A stretch of DNA of 64,000 bases from Lagopus muta (Eukaryota; Chordata; Aves; Galliformes; Phasianidae): assembly GCF_023343835.1 (NCBI RefSeq), contig NC_064434.1:18891505-18955504 (forward strand), given 5' to 3'. A program made the position numbers and the translations under genes. The notes under the pieces were generated by a model. That model searched no databases and was not told the DNA's origin. It was given only the letters and a program-made list of their open reading frames with translations. Of this stretch, positions 11,113 to 23,389 are shown one piece after another (within the stretch, counting starts at the first letter, position 1; each line of letters starts with the position of its first letter).

Positions 11113-14100
11113 TATCACTGGAAAAATAAAATTATAAAATAATGTACATCAGACTTCTAGAGACCGTCCATCCCAATATCCTTTCACAAGGTTTGATAAA
11201 GTAGCTTCCATTGTCTAAACATGAAATGTACATGTGACATACCCCAAAACAATCTACAGGCAGTTTAAAAAATTATTTAAAAAATTATTTCAAAAGATAT
11301 CTTGACAAAACTATTAATATTACTGATTTCCAAATACATCATAACTAATGAAAGCTGATACTATGAAAAAAAGTAAAATTACAGCAGATGCAAACATAAT
11401 GGAAGCATTCAAAATCAAGTACTGATGACAGCAAGGGCTGGGATGGTGAAGGATTTTAGTGAAATGTGCATTAGAATGAATAAGAAACCAAGGTTCACTA
11501 CAGTTGCACTGGGAATTTGAGCCAGCTTTTGAGCACAACCACAAAAATAAGGAAAATATTCAGGGCAGATAAAATGACAGCTTGGAAGTGTCCATAGCAA
11601 TGATGATAATCCAGACTTCCAGGCTCAGTCTATTTTTATACTAGTCTCAAAACTCTGAAAAGACTGCCCAAAGCAGTCTGTGCATGTGCAGCAGCCAACA
11701 AGACATTTGGAGACAGCCAGCAATGAGTAGTCGCTGGCCCCACAGCAAAACTGCAGTAAGACCTTTGCAAAGCAGAGAAATTAAGTATACATGTCACTAG
11801 CTTCTACCTATGTGCAGCTTCTATCTCTGCCTTGGCTGAGGGTCTGCTGAGATCCTGCATCATTCACTTGCTTGTTCATTCTTTTCTGACAGCTTTTTTC
11901 TTCCCTAACAGAGACACAGAATATATCTATTAATTCTTCCTTTTGTCCCCTGAGATAGCTGCTATTTGTGTCCCTTAGAGAATCTCAGCTCTGCTCACAT
12001 GCGTGGGGTCACAGACAGCTGAGTGAAGTGGGGAACACAGGGTAGAAAAAGCATGAAGAAAATCAAAAGGCAAAAAAATCTATGGATTTTTGCCTCTGCC
12101 AAAGTTTTGACCCTCCAGAAACATGGAAGGGGTCACTGTTGAATATGTTTTTCTCAGATATGTTGATCTTGTCCAGGGATAGGATGAGACAGTAATTGTT
12201 GGCTGGACCCAAGCTGTGGGAAGCTACTGTTGCTGGTGTTTCAGTGGAGGCAGTTCAAGCCAAACCATGCTTAACTTCTAACTGTAGACAAAGCAGCTGT
12301 ATCTACCAGAAGGTGGGATGCCTTAAGCCAAAGATCTGTCCATTCATCAAGTAGCCTGTCCTCCCCTTGGGGAGAGCATGGAGGAAAGTTTTTTCTCTAC
12401 AGGAGAAGTGCGGAATGGGTGAACCAAGCACGAGACATTCACCTCCGCATCTCCCACTGCTCTCTGCAGTCCAGCTCTGGTACCATTCCTCTATGTAACA
12501 AACCAAAGAAGGATGAAAAGTAACTGGAAAACCTAACAGTAACACAACAACAGGTCTGCAAGGCGCAGTAAACAACTCAGATGTTCTTGAAAGCAGCATG
12601 AAGTAACAATTCCTGATTGTGCATTTGGAGATCTCTGCCTGGGGATCAGATTTGGTGATGCACAGAGAAAAATGTGCCCTTCACCAACTCCAGCAAGACC
12701 CTGAGAGACCAGATGGCCATAGACTGATGTGCATGCTATGGAAAAGAATAGCAGAATAATTTCAGACTGCGCTCAGTTTCCTGATGTGTGACTTCTGATC
12801 AGGACATCCGAGTATGTACACTGACATACTTCATCACACTAAGACATTTATAAACTATTTATATTTGCATTTTGTATTCTTTTAATTGATCATTAAAGAC
12901 AAGAAAGTTCCTAATAACTTTCCCCCATGGAACTGCCTGTTTAAATTGAGAGTGTTGTGAATTATTTCACAAGCAACAGCTTGAAATGTTTAGATAGCTC
13001 AAGACAACTCCAGTACTCTTAAATGAAATCCACTTCACAATGGAATATATCCCACAAACACAGAACATTTAATTTATGAAAAGCTAAGAAAAAAGGGTGT
13101 AGGACATGGCTTGCTCAATACAAGGACATCAGAAATTGATATTCCATTTTTCAAAGATACTTTAAAATATGGATCTTACAATGAAAGGCACTTCATTTTC
13201 TTAAGGCAGAAACTACAAATGAAAAAAATATCTAACTATCCACTCATTAGTGAGACTCATTAAACAATTAGTAGCATTCATTAAACAAGACTCATTAAAC
13301 AAAAAATGAAACATTTCTTGTATTGGGAATTTGTAAAACAAATCTCTCCTCAATCCCTTTAAAGCTTCTCAGCAGCAAGCACAAAAAGACATATCCCAGT
13401 ACTGTTTAACAGAGTGCAATAGAATCTGCTAGCGAATATCTAGGGTTGAGCACTTAAATTTGGGTTTCCTTACCTTTTTTTTTTTTTTTCCCAAGGTGTT
13501 TTTCTTCACCTTATATATAAACTTAAGATTTTCAATCCCTTCCTATGGAAAACAAAATATTTTTGTTTTCTAAGGAAAAAAATGCTTTAATCAACCCACT
13601 TTGGGGAGGATTTTTTTATCCAATCAGCTTGAATAATATGGTAGCGTGGTTAGAAGAGGCTGAGTTCTACATATCACTTGATCAAACTACTTATAATGAA
13701 AAGACCAGGCATATTTATATATTACCACTGCATTGTACATTTCCTTCCACAGTACTTTTTTTAAAAAAATTAGGATATAAACATAGCATACTGGCTCTGC
13801 AAAATGCTGCAGAAGGGTAAATATACGGGTGTTTACTTATAAAATAACAATGTGCATCTGTTAACTCTTTAGTACATTAATTTCATATTTCACACTTCAA
13901 TCTCTGCTGAAAATGTCTGAGACAACCTGCACTACATCAAAGTGCTGGTAATACTTGCATTTCTGCTACCACCTTGTGACGAAAAGTGTTACTGGCTTTA
14001 TTGCAGAAGGAACTCCTATTTCACTATTAAAAAGACAGAAACAAAAACCTTACACTCTTCTTACTTTGGCTTACAGTAAAAGCTACATAAACTTTTTAAT

Positions 14101-15240
14101 ACAGTGCATTATAGCCCCAATAAGCCATTGACAGTCCATCCACTCACCCTGTCTGTAGCACAGACTCATGACTGGCCAGTATATTTTGAGTATATGATCA
14201 AGTATATCACTTGAATGAAATGAACCATCAGCTATTGACAGATGGTAACTCTAGTCAATTTCTGAGCAATCAAAAGCTGATTCCACTTTGCAAAAATCCC
14301 AAACCATTTAATTTATTACCCTAATCATAAGCTTTATCAAATGACAAGTCAATTTCTTCTGGCACTGTTTCCCTATCTAAAATACGGGATTTTTTTTCAC
14401 AGTTTTAAAATTTGGAGGAAAACATTAGTAGAAATGATAGCCTTTTCACTACCCTGCCTAATTTTACAGCGCCTTAAGTAACTCCCTTGATTTGCTTCTA
14501 GATAACGTTGTTGTTGAGAAAAAGAATACCAAAAACCTAAAGCAAAAGGGAAAAACATCCTCAGTGTCAGCTATCTCATGCTACACTGCCAACGTGTAAC
14601 AGTAACAAGAAATTCGTTCACAGTGTTGGCCTGTATTTGGCTATGTAGTAAGTGAGAATAGTGTTAGTAGTATTTACTTGAGCAAGCACTTCTAAACACT
14701 CCAGGGGAAAAAAAAAAGAGCAAAAGAAAAAAAAAAAAAAAAAAAATCCCAAATTTCAGATCTAGCAAACCAAAACCACAGAAAGGGAGGGAGGGAGGGA
14801 AGGAAGGAAGCAGAGTGTGGAGCAACGGCAGGATAGCATGACAGTATGTCACATTTGACACAGATAATCCCATTAAGATCTGTAAGGTCTGGTGGGAAGC
14901 CAATGAATCTGACCTTGAAATCCCTAAATGCAATGGGCTGCTCACAGCCCCACGTGCATTTAGTGGGTTATTAACCCTCTTGACATCTTCTTCCTTTTAA
15001 ATTGCATAGCAAGATTATTAAAATACATATACTATTTGCTTTTGGCAAAGAAGTAATACACTTCATGTGACTCAAGTTACTGTGTGTTGATTAGCCTTTT
15101 TGTGTTTTTGTTTTTGGTCCCTCTTACTAACACTAACTTCTTAACTTCAGGCTGAAATACTAAACACCAGAGCTTCTGACAGTCTGCTGAAGCAGTGTTT
15201 CTAAGGACTACCACTTTACACACAGAACCAGAAGAGGCAG
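11113..15240. other. Intergenic DNA upstream of TMEM18
   Basis: No gene or clear transposon was recognised in these 4.1 kb. It contains three close copies of CATTAAACAA around 13257-13304, a T run near 13473-13489, an A-rich tract at 14706-14748, and a GGGA/GGAA purine repeat at 14784-14810. All open frames are short and without recognisable domains. Confidence 0.5.
14706..14810. repeat. A-rich tract plus GGGA/GGAA purine repeat
   Basis: Two adjacent purine-rich simple repeats: a broken A run of about 40 bases, then about 25 bases of GGGA and GGAA units. They lie roughly 650 bases upstream of the TMEM18 start. Confidence 0.7.
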
Positions 15241-15242
15241 TA

Positions 15243-15760
15243 CCTTAGGCAGGCTGCCTGCCGGACAGGCTACCTGAGCTCAGAGCAGCCACCTTTCTAC
15301 CCCCCCCACTTAAAGGCGCAGGCGCCATTTTCCCGCCCCATAAGGCAACTCCTTTCCAAACGGCGAGGCAGAGATCCTGCTACTGCAGGTTCTCGCGAGA
15401 AGATGGTCTCGCTGGCTATTTGGGTGTCTTCTCGCGAGGCTTGGGCTGTGCTGAGGCGGAGTGTCGCCGTCGCCATGGAGCAGCCGCTGAACGGTCCTCC
15501 GGGGCTGTCTACCATCCTAGCGGTGAGGAGCCGTCCGCGGGAGGGAAGGGGAAAAGGCACCGATCCGTGCGTGTAACGGGAGCCTCCCTTTCCGTTGGGG
15601 GAGGACTGCTCGCGCTGGGTGCTCCGTCACGCAGGTGAGCGCGCTCCGTGACAGAGCTGGGTTTTGGTTGCGGTGAGGGAGGCGGCAGGGCGCTCGTCAC
15701 GGCCGGGCTCGTGTCTCACCTGGTCGCCGCGTCTCCTTTCTCTTTCTCCGCAGAAGACGG
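15243..15760 (+). promoter_or_regulatory. TMEM18: TMEM18 CpG-island promoter
   Basis: A sharp rise in G+C and CpG density in an otherwise AT-rich region, covering the first exon and first intron of TMEM18. No TATA box is visible. Motifs seen include GCGCCATTTT (reverse of a YY1-type AAAATGGCGC) at 15322-15331, the overlapping TTTCCCGC E2F-like site at 15329-15336, the palindrome TCTCGCGAGA at 15391-15400, and a 9-of-10 copy TCTCGCGAGG at 15430-15439. The TCTCGCGAGA element is known from CpG-island promoters of housekeeping genes, usually close to the start of transcription. The transcription start itself cannot be read from sequence; I infer it lies near or just downstream of these elements. 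Confidence 0.8.
15391..15439. promoter_or_regulatory. TMEM18: Paired TCTCGCGAGA palindromes
   Basis: One perfect 10-bp palindrome at 15391-15400 and one 9-of-10 copy at 15430-15439, 39 bases apart. This motif is an established activator element of TATA-less promoters. Both copies sit within 85 bases of the conserved TMEM18 start codon, and an in-frame ATG at 15403 lies between them. Confidence 0.75.
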
Positions 15761-18700
15761 ACTGGGCCGAGCCCTGGCTGCTGGGGCTGGCGGGTTTCCA
15801 CGTCCTGTGTTTTCTCCTGACCTGCTTCTCTTTTCAGCACTACCGGGTGCAAATAGGGCACTTTCTGTGCATGGGTGAGTAGCGCATCCGTGCTTCCGTG
15901 AACTCCTTAGGGATGGTTTTCTTGTTTAACAAAGAGATTTGCAACTCACAAAGTGATTGTGAAGTATTTATCTTGTGGTAACGTGTGTGTCTGTACGTTA
16001 TGTACTTAAATGTTTCAGAACATTGCAGAACATTCAGAAAGCTACAGATACGTAGCTTACAAGACTGCATAAAGTAGAGACTTGAAACTTTATTTGTACT
16101 GATAGGTGAAGTATAGATAGGTTTTTGCTGGTTAGTGCTGGCACAGCAGGCCAGGAAGCTGTTGATGCACTGGAGAAGTGGACAAGAAGTTGAAAAACAG
16201 ACAGAAGCGGTTTCCTGCTCTGCAGTATTTAATGCTGCAGTTTGGTCAGTGCAGCTTTCAAATGGATTCATTTCATTTCATTCAAATGGAACAGGGTTAC
16301 TGTAAGCCCTGCTGCCAGCTGTGACAGTGGTGTGACAGAGCAAGACTTTACAGAGGCCATTTTTAAAATTAAATTAATTTCAATAATTTTTAAATTTTTT
16401 AAATTAAATTTCAGTCTGGAGAAGAGGAGGCTTAGGGGAGACCTTATTGCTCTCTATCACTACCTGAAGGGAGGCTGTAGTGAGCTGGAGGTTGGCCTCT
16501 TCTCTCATGTAACTGGTCATAGGACTAGAGGGAATGGCTTCAAGCTGCACCAGGAGAGATTCAAGCTGGACACTAGGAAATACTACTTCTCTGAAAGAGT
16601 GGTCAGGAACGGGCTGCCCAGGGAGATGGTGGAGTCACGGACCCTGGAGGTGTTCAAGGAATATTTGGATTTTGTGTTGAGGGATGTGGTTTAGTGAGAG
16701 CTACTGGTGATAGGTGGATGGTTGGACTGGATGATCTTGAAGGGCTTTTCCAACCTTGGTGATTTTGTGATTCTGTGAATAAAGATAGCATGGATTTGAG
16801 TTAAATCTATATTTTACAAGCAAACCCTCATATGCTTTATGACAGCCTCTTGCCATGGGTTGGGTTTTCCTGTTTGTATTTTTTGTTATTATTTTTACCC
16901 AGTACCTCAGATGTGACATGTTCCTGCAGAAGTGGAGATAGGATAAACAATTCAGATGGGTTTGCAGTCAGTGCAGACTTCTGATACATAACACAGCTAA
17001 AGCGAAAGTTTCAATAACAGAAATTTCCTCCAAAAGGTAATCTACAAATCAGTAATTTCTGTACATCTCTTTGAACTGCAGAGTTTACAACTATCCACAG
17101 AGGGCCAAATCAAAATGCCCTGCGTATGACACATCAGGCTGGAAAGTTCCCAAAATACAGGATTTTCTTTCTTAACTTCATTACTACACATACAGAATTG
17201 CCACAACATCCTAGGTCTATTTACCTCAGACTATCTAAAACATTCCCAATGTTCATAACACTAGCTTGAATGCCCAAGTTCTAAGTGTGCTTGAAATACA
17301 TTGGAACTGATAATTACTGGCTTTTTAACCCAGATGTGATTGATGTATGATTGTTGTTAACAGGAAGAGTGGATAAAATTGCCCGCATTATTTGTTTGTA
17401 TTTGAAAACCTGTACTACTAACTAAAAATATATATTAAATAGTTACATTGATTCACCTCGGTAGCTGATCAGCTATACAGGTGTTTATATTATGTAGTGC
17501 CATGCTGAGAGAATCCAGCTGATGGCAAAAAGAAGACAGCATATTCATTGTCATGGCACTCCTTGTATCGCTAAGCTAGCTGTTCAGTCACATTGTGCAA
17601 GTCATCTCTAAAGTCACTGAATCCAATTTTTTGCTGTTTTTTTTGGTGGGGTAAGAAATGATACAGAGATAAATTTAACATTTTGTGATTCCATTCCTTT
17701 CCTGCTAAACTTGTGATTGCACTGGATTGTTCTACTGTTTTGGTATCTTTACACTGCATGTATTTGTTGAGTAAGAATATATTAGATTTTATCTTGCTGC
17801 ATCAGAATGTTCTGCTGTACACCTGTTGAAAATCTGCGAGTATTCTAAGACTCAGACCATGCAGTACAGGAAAGGTTTGGTGTAACTTCATAAATGCACT
17901 TTAAGTGCTTGCTATATGAATTAGAATACTAGTCCTTGAGACAAAAGTGTGTACTAGAGCATGATATCATACAAATGTGCAGAAGATCTTCCTTATGGTA
18001 AAGGTGACACTGGAACAGTTTGGAACAGTTTGCCTAGAGAGGTGGTGGAGTCTCCTTCTATGGAGATATTCAAGACCTATCTGGATGCCTACCTGTGTGA
18101 CCTATTGTAGGGTACCTGCAGGGGGATTGGACTCAGTGATCTCTTGAGGTCCCTTCCAACCCCCATGATTCTTTGATATCTGAATTCCATACCAGTTATA
18201 GGGAAGCTTTGACATTTCTTTTTACAGACGTAACTTAAAAGCAGTCACAGAAAAGATTGTTGAAAAAACTTGTTTTTTTTTTTTTTTTTTAAATTGATAA
18301 TTCATTACCTGAGCTCTTGTAAGCTCAGATAAGTAAAATTTTATTTGTTTTTTTTTTGGTCTATAACGTGTTTCTTTTTCTCACTACTTGTTAGTAATTA
18401 TATGGGATGTTAATTCAGATCTGCTTTTGTTCAATTAAATAGTGAATATGTAGTTTTAGCTTCTACATATCAACAAATTGTACTGTACGGTATATATATA
18501 TATCTCATACGTAATGCAGAACTGATGGCAGATTGTTTTCAAAGAGATATTGAGTCTAATGCTTTTTTTTTCTTTTTTTGTAGTGTGTTTAGTATACTGT
18601 GCTGAATATATAAATGAATTAGCAGCCATGAACTGGAGGTACATGTTTTCAAGTTCGCATTTAAAAGCATGTTCTTCTAAAATGTTTTTTTTCATACCAT

Positions 18701-19766
18701 TCCCCAAAAAGCCTTTAACCTAAAAGAAAGCCACTTAGCAGTAGAATGGGATGGCAGGGAGTGTGTTGCATGAACACAAAACTTTTGAGAAAGCGAGACT
18801 GGTACAGGTAAAAGAGCAGATGGGATGTGAGCTTTGGGTTTTTTTCTTGGTTGAGTGGGTGGTGATGGGTTGTTTGGTTTTGGTAGCTGTGAAAGTTTAA
18901 CAAGCTGAAGTTAAGAGCTACTTCTCAAAAACATTGGTGCTATTTTATATGTTTATCTGTGTATATAAAAGTCATTAAAATTTGCCTTTTTACTAAACTT
19001 GTGTATCAGACATAAATCAGTGGCTTATTTTTGTAAGAATTGAGACATTTTCCCAATATAGATGAAAATTATATGGCTAGCAATGAAGTTTATCTAAGAA
19101 GTACTGTAAATCTGTGCTTTACTTACCTAAATTACAACCTCACTGCATTTAGTAACCACTTAGTTACCTCTTCTAATATGAATAATTAAAATGAATATCT
19201 AAGAAAGTAATTTAAAAGACTTCAGAATAAGCATGACTTCTGAGGCACAAATATACCTTCCTGTTTATATAGTCACAGTATGTTACTTTATCTGTGGTTG
19301 TTATACGGGGTCCTGAGCCTTAAAGAAACCTAATACAGTATCTTTCTTCAAGCTTCATACAGTAGAATGCAGGCATATGTTTGGGGATCCCAAGAAGTAG
19401 GATTGTCTGTATGTTATCCATGTTGAATATTTATTGTGAAGGTATAATGTTCTGTGAATCCTGCTGAACAAAGATTTCTCTATTTTTTCTTCTTTCAGGC
19501 TGTTTTCTAAATATCAGTACTTCGATTCAAGAGGAATGTTTATTTCACTTGTATTTTCAGCACCTCTACTGGTGAATACTATCATAATTGTGGTGTGTAT
19601 TTATATGAATACATCTTAAGATGGTAATTGAATGTATATGAATGGATTTAAATGTAATGATTTACTTATTTTTCAGGTCAACTGGGTTTACAGAACTTTA
19701 AATGTAATGACTGAACTGAAGACACTACAGCAGAGAATTAAAGCAGGAAAAGATAAGAAGAAGTGA
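15475..19766 (+). CDS. TMEM18: TMEM18, transmembrane protein 18 (five coding exons)
   Basis: Coding exons are 15475-15522, 15754-15874, 18584-18638, 19499-19592 and 19677-19766. All introns are GT...AG, and the spliced frame has 135 codons plus TGA; the human protein has 140. Known role: a small three-span protein of the inner nuclear membrane, with a basic C-terminal tail reported to bind DNA and hold chromatin at the envelope; the human locus is linked to body weight. Seen here: TM1 at about 23-42, TM2 at about 52-70, TM3 at about 88-112; the family-typical stretches [10 protein letters not shown] (59-68) and [19 protein letters not shown] (71-89); a helical tail ending in KAGKDKKK. The start at 15475 lies in GCCATGG and gives a near family-length N-terminus, although the first 16 residues differ from the mammalian protein, as expected for the least conserved part. 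Exon phases are 0, 1, 0, 0 at the four junctions after exons 1 and 2 to 4, with the split Arg75 codon between exons 3 and 4. An in-frame ATG at 15403 could extend the protein by 24 residues. Confidence 0.95.
16410..16785 (+). mobile_element. CR1 LINE 3' end in TMEM18 intron 2
   Basis: Starts at cagtctggagaagaggag, which encodes the CR1 [11 protein letters not shown] motif, and runs through the terminal reverse-transcriptase frame. The frame stays open to TAG at 16692-16694. The CR1 3' UTR follows (ggttggactggatgatcttg, then ccaaccttggtgattttgtg), ending in the ATTCTGTG-type terminus near 16780. It is 5'-truncated and lies in the same orientation as the gene. Confidence 0.9.
18003..18182 (+). 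mobile_element. CR1 LINE 3' end in TMEM18 intron 2
   Basis: Short 5'-truncated CR1 copy beginning with the ggaacagtttgcctagagag block (a decayed WNxLPREVV-encoding region) and ending with gggattggactcagtgatct, ccttccaacccccatgattc. The start shows a small direct repeat, tggaacagtttggaacagtt. Confidence 0.85.
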
Positions 19767-20585
19767 AAGTGTCCAATACTTTTCCATTTTTAATTTTCAT
19801 AATACTTGTCCAGATAATCAGTCCTTCTGCATGTTTATCCAGAAGCAGCAATTTTTTGTCTGATATCTGGGACTTTGCAACTTATGGCTATGGACAGTGA
19901 GGAAAAAAGTACCCATAGTACATCTGATCTTCTTAAATTGAGAAAACTAGGCTCACCAGGTCTTTGTATACTTCAGTGTGAGCTAATTTTTCACCATGAC
20001 CAAGTCTGCTAATAGCATTGAGAAAGAACCTTCCAGTTTCCATTTGCCTGTATCTTCCCCCCCCCGCCCCCAAAAAACTATGTTGAGTTGCCTTTATCAA
20101 GTAGCCAGTCTTCTGTTAACTTATGCCAATGGGAGCTATGTTGTGAATTCAAGTAAATGGAAGAACTGCATTCAGAATACCTCAGGAATCCATGTTTCTG
20201 TGAAGCGTTTCACTTCTTTATAAATCACGTTTCATACTTCCTTTGTGTATTGTATGTCAGTGGATAGTTCTGATACAGTAGCATTTTATAAATCAAAATA
20301 TCCACAGTATCTTAAGTTAATTTGAATTTTTAAAATCTTTCTGTATCTCATACAAATCTTCACCAAATCAGTAATTTTCATTTTATTTGTGTAAGTAATT
20401 CAAATCATGATTTTAATTCTGTGTATAAATACCATTTCTTAAAACTGGGCGAAATTTTGATAATCTTTCCCTTATTTGAAGAAAATAATGGAAGAGGAAA
20501 AACATTAAAATATTCTACATTATTTTGTTCATAATTTTTTGCAGATTTTTTACACTTTTTTTAATAAATTACTGAAATGGAACAA
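19767..20585 (+). other. TMEM18: TMEM18 3' UTR
   Basis: AT-rich sequence after the TGA at 19764-19766. The first AATAAA is at 20563-20568, and a T-rich stretch follows at 20632-20645, so cleavage is inferred near 20580-20590. This gives a 3' UTR of about 0.8 kb. An antisense CR1 starts about 170 bases further on. Confidence 0.6.
20563..20568 (+). terminator. TMEM18: Probable TMEM18 polyadenylation signal
   Basis: The first canonical AATAAA after the stop codon, followed about 60 bases later by a T-rich element. The usage of this site is inferred. Confidence 0.6.
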
Positions 20586-20757
20586 AAAAAGACTGATTAA
20601 AAAGGAAGAAGATTTCAGTTCTGCTCGGAGTAACTGTTTTTTTTGCATCTAGGAAAACGGGAGCAGGGAGGTATAAAAGGGGGAATTAATATAGTAGAAG
20701 AGAGCCCATATATTTTTAGTGAAGGCTTTGTGCAAAGACCTAAGCTCTTGTCTAAAA

Positions 20758-21628
20758 TGATAGAATCACAGAATGGTTTGTGTTGGAAGAGACCTTTAAG
20801 ATCATCTAGTACCAACCCCCTGCTACAGGCAGGAACACCTCCCACTCAACCGCTTTGCTTGAAGCCCCATCCAGCCTGGTCTTGAATGCTTCCACAACCT
20901 CACTGGGCACCTGGAGTCTCACCACCCTCACAGTAAAGAGTTTCTTCCAAATATCTCATCTAAATCTAACCACTTCTAGTTTAAAACCATTTTCCCTCAT
21001 CCTGTCACTACTTGCCCTTGTAAAAAATCCCTCCCTAGCTTTCCTGTAGGCCCTTCTTTAGTACTGGAAGGCTGCTATAAGGTCTCCTCAGAGCCTTCTC
21101 TAGACTGAAAAGCCCCAGTTCTCTCAGCCTGTCCTTTTAAGGGATGTGCTCCAGCCTTCTGATTATCTTTGTGGCCCTCCTTTGGAGCTGCTCCAACAGC
21201 TTGAAGTCCTTGTGTTGGGGACCCCAGAACTGGACACAGTATTCCTGGTTTCATGAGAGCAGAACAAAGAGGCAGAGTTACCTCCCTCAACCTGCTGGTC
21301 GTGCTTCTTTTGATGCAACCCAGGTTGCAGTTGGCCTTCTGGGCTGCAAGCGCACATTACTAGCTCATGTTGAATCTTTATCAACCGTCACCCCCTACTC
21401 CTCAGGGCTGCTTTCAAGCCATTCTCCACCCAACCTGTTTTTGTGCTTGGGATTGCCCTGATTCAGGTTCAGGACCTTGCAGTTGACCTTGTTGAACTTC
21501 CATGAGGTTGACATGGGCCCAACTCTCAAGCCTGGGTGGTATCCCTTCCTTCTCACATGTCAGCTGCATCACTCAGCTTGGTGTGGTCTGCAAACTTGCT
21601 GAGGGTGCACTCTATCCCATGTCATTGT
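20758..21628 (-). mobile_element. CR1 LINE 3' half, antisense
   Basis: The left end is the antisense CR1 terminus (tgatagaatcacagaatggt, gttggaagagacctttaag). The right end is inside the reverse-transcriptase region at the antisense of the SKFADD-encoding block (gcaaacttgctgagggtgca). The copy is about 870 bp, 5'-truncated, with several frame breaks. It lies tail-to-tail with TMEM18. Confidence 0.9.
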
Positions 21629-22329
21629 AGAATTGTACAATGTACTATGTCAGTTTCAATTAAGAGATAGGAAGGATGTCCTACAAAATTGACCTTAGGG
21701 AAATACGAAGAGTGGTTGAGTATGTAAGGTTAGATGGCCAAAACAGAAACTAGTAAGGTTTTAACCTTGCCTGTTTTTGTGGAATTAATTTTAAAACCTT
21801 GAATAGTTCTGACAGCCATTGGTAAGCATGAAGATAATTAGGTGCATATATACTCATGTTTTGTAAGCATTCCAGTTTGGGGGAGAGTGAAGTGCTCCAG
21901 AGGGTTTCACAGCATTGTGGGAAAGCAGTGCACTGTTAGACTGGGATTAAATTCCTTAGCCTTTTCTATGGAGTAACTTAGCACGGCCTTACATCAAGCA
22001 TTTCAGACTACTTGGATATTTATATGTGGGCATATAAAAATGGGACAAAAAAGCCACCGCTACTTTGAAAGAGTGAAGAGAATCCTTCCAGATGGATGTA
22101 CGATAGGATATGGCACCTGTTTTTAAAACCGAAGAACAAGATGGATTTTATGTAGAAGGATATGGTCCTCCTTGCCTGATTTGGAAAGGTTAATTTTATT
22201 CTTACAGTTTGATGGGGCTAGGTATAGAATTTTCTATGTGGACCTAAGCTTAACCGCACAAACATGTTGACCTCCCTCCTGTGAGCTGTTCCTCAGCAGT
22301 ACTGATGCACAGTTGTTTCAGTGTTGTGT

Positions 22330-22422
22330 CTACTGGTTGGCAACTTGGCATATAGTAGGGGTGTTGAAACTAGATGGTCATTGTGGTCATTTTCAACCTA
22401 GGCCATTCTATGATTCTATGAT
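22330..22422 (+). mobile_element. CR1 LINE 3' tail fragment
   Basis: About 90 bp of the CR1 3' UTR: ggtgttgaaactagatggtc followed by a decayed ccttccaac block and the terminal attctatgattctatgat repeat. Only the last part of the element is present. Confidence 0.8.
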
Positions 22423-23389
22423 GGCTCTACGTATTTAAAGCTTTTAAACCCTGTCATACATGAGATACCACCAGATACCAGTAACTTTTGCTTTGGTGTC
22501 ATTTATGAGTTTGATTCATAGTAAATCACATAGTTCAGAAGAGAAGCCTGTTCTCTAAGCAAATCTCTTGCAGTAGAAAACAAAATGTACTTTGTTTAGT
22601 ACATCCAAGGCAGATTTTTCCCAAATATTTCAGTATTTTGTCCTTTTCCTTGGGTTTGAGATGGGAAAAGTGAAAATGCCTTTTATTAAATCTGTGAATC
22701 AGATGGGCAATCAGTTCTGTCTTTCCTAGTATAATAGACTATATAACAGAAAAGAGTATAGCTAAATTTTCTGTTAATCTAGCTTGGCACAGAATTTATG
22801 GACACAAGAAATTCTCCACACCTTAGGGGGTTCCAAATGAAATTAAAAAAAAAAAAAAGTGTGCTTGCCAAAGTTCTCTTTCCTCTTATCCTCAGTGTAA
22901 TTAACCTTTCAGGCAGTGTTTAATTTCATGTTGTGATAACAGTAGTTATATTGCCACTTAATATAAGATCTGAGGGCACCTCAGTCCTTTAACAGGTAAA
23001 GTGAGCCGTGCAGTTTGAGTATCAGGGACTTAATTTGTAATTAGCAAGTAAAAATCCATTGTGGCTGAATATCATGTGTTGTTTCTGATCCCGCTGACTT
23101 AACGCAATAGCTCATAGGCAGATAATACTTACAATTTGAAGTACCATCATAGCAGGTGTTATTTAGTACTCTAGGAGTACTGCTGAGTGAGAATATAAAC
23201 ATTCCAAAATTTCACTGGTACTCTTGAATAGTGAACATTTCAAAATAGACACTTCACCATGGTTATAAATTTGACTTCAAACCTTCCTTGACTACCCAAA
23301 CTGTAAGTAAATTATGCTACGAATATTGAATTGTCACAAATTAAATTGCTACAGAATGCAAATGTATGTAAATTTTGTTTTGTTCCAGG

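Larger units (their letters stand above)
15875..18583 (+). other. TMEM18: TMEM18 intron 2
   Basis: Long intron with donor GTGAGT at 15875 and a T-rich acceptor tract ending in TAG at 18581-18583. It contains two sense-oriented CR1 3' fragments (16.41-16.79 and 18.00-18.18 kb), a T run at 18271-18292 and a short TA repeat near 18489-18502. No alternative exon is evident. Confidence 0.85.

Noticed and set aside
13545-13820. 91-codon + strand frame
   Set aside because: AT-rich, no recognised domain, no splice context and no regulatory sequence around it.
15297-15560. Minus-strand frame over the TMEM18 promoter
   Set aside because: Long frames arise by chance in CpG islands. It shows no domain, and the + strand holds exon 1 of TMEM18.
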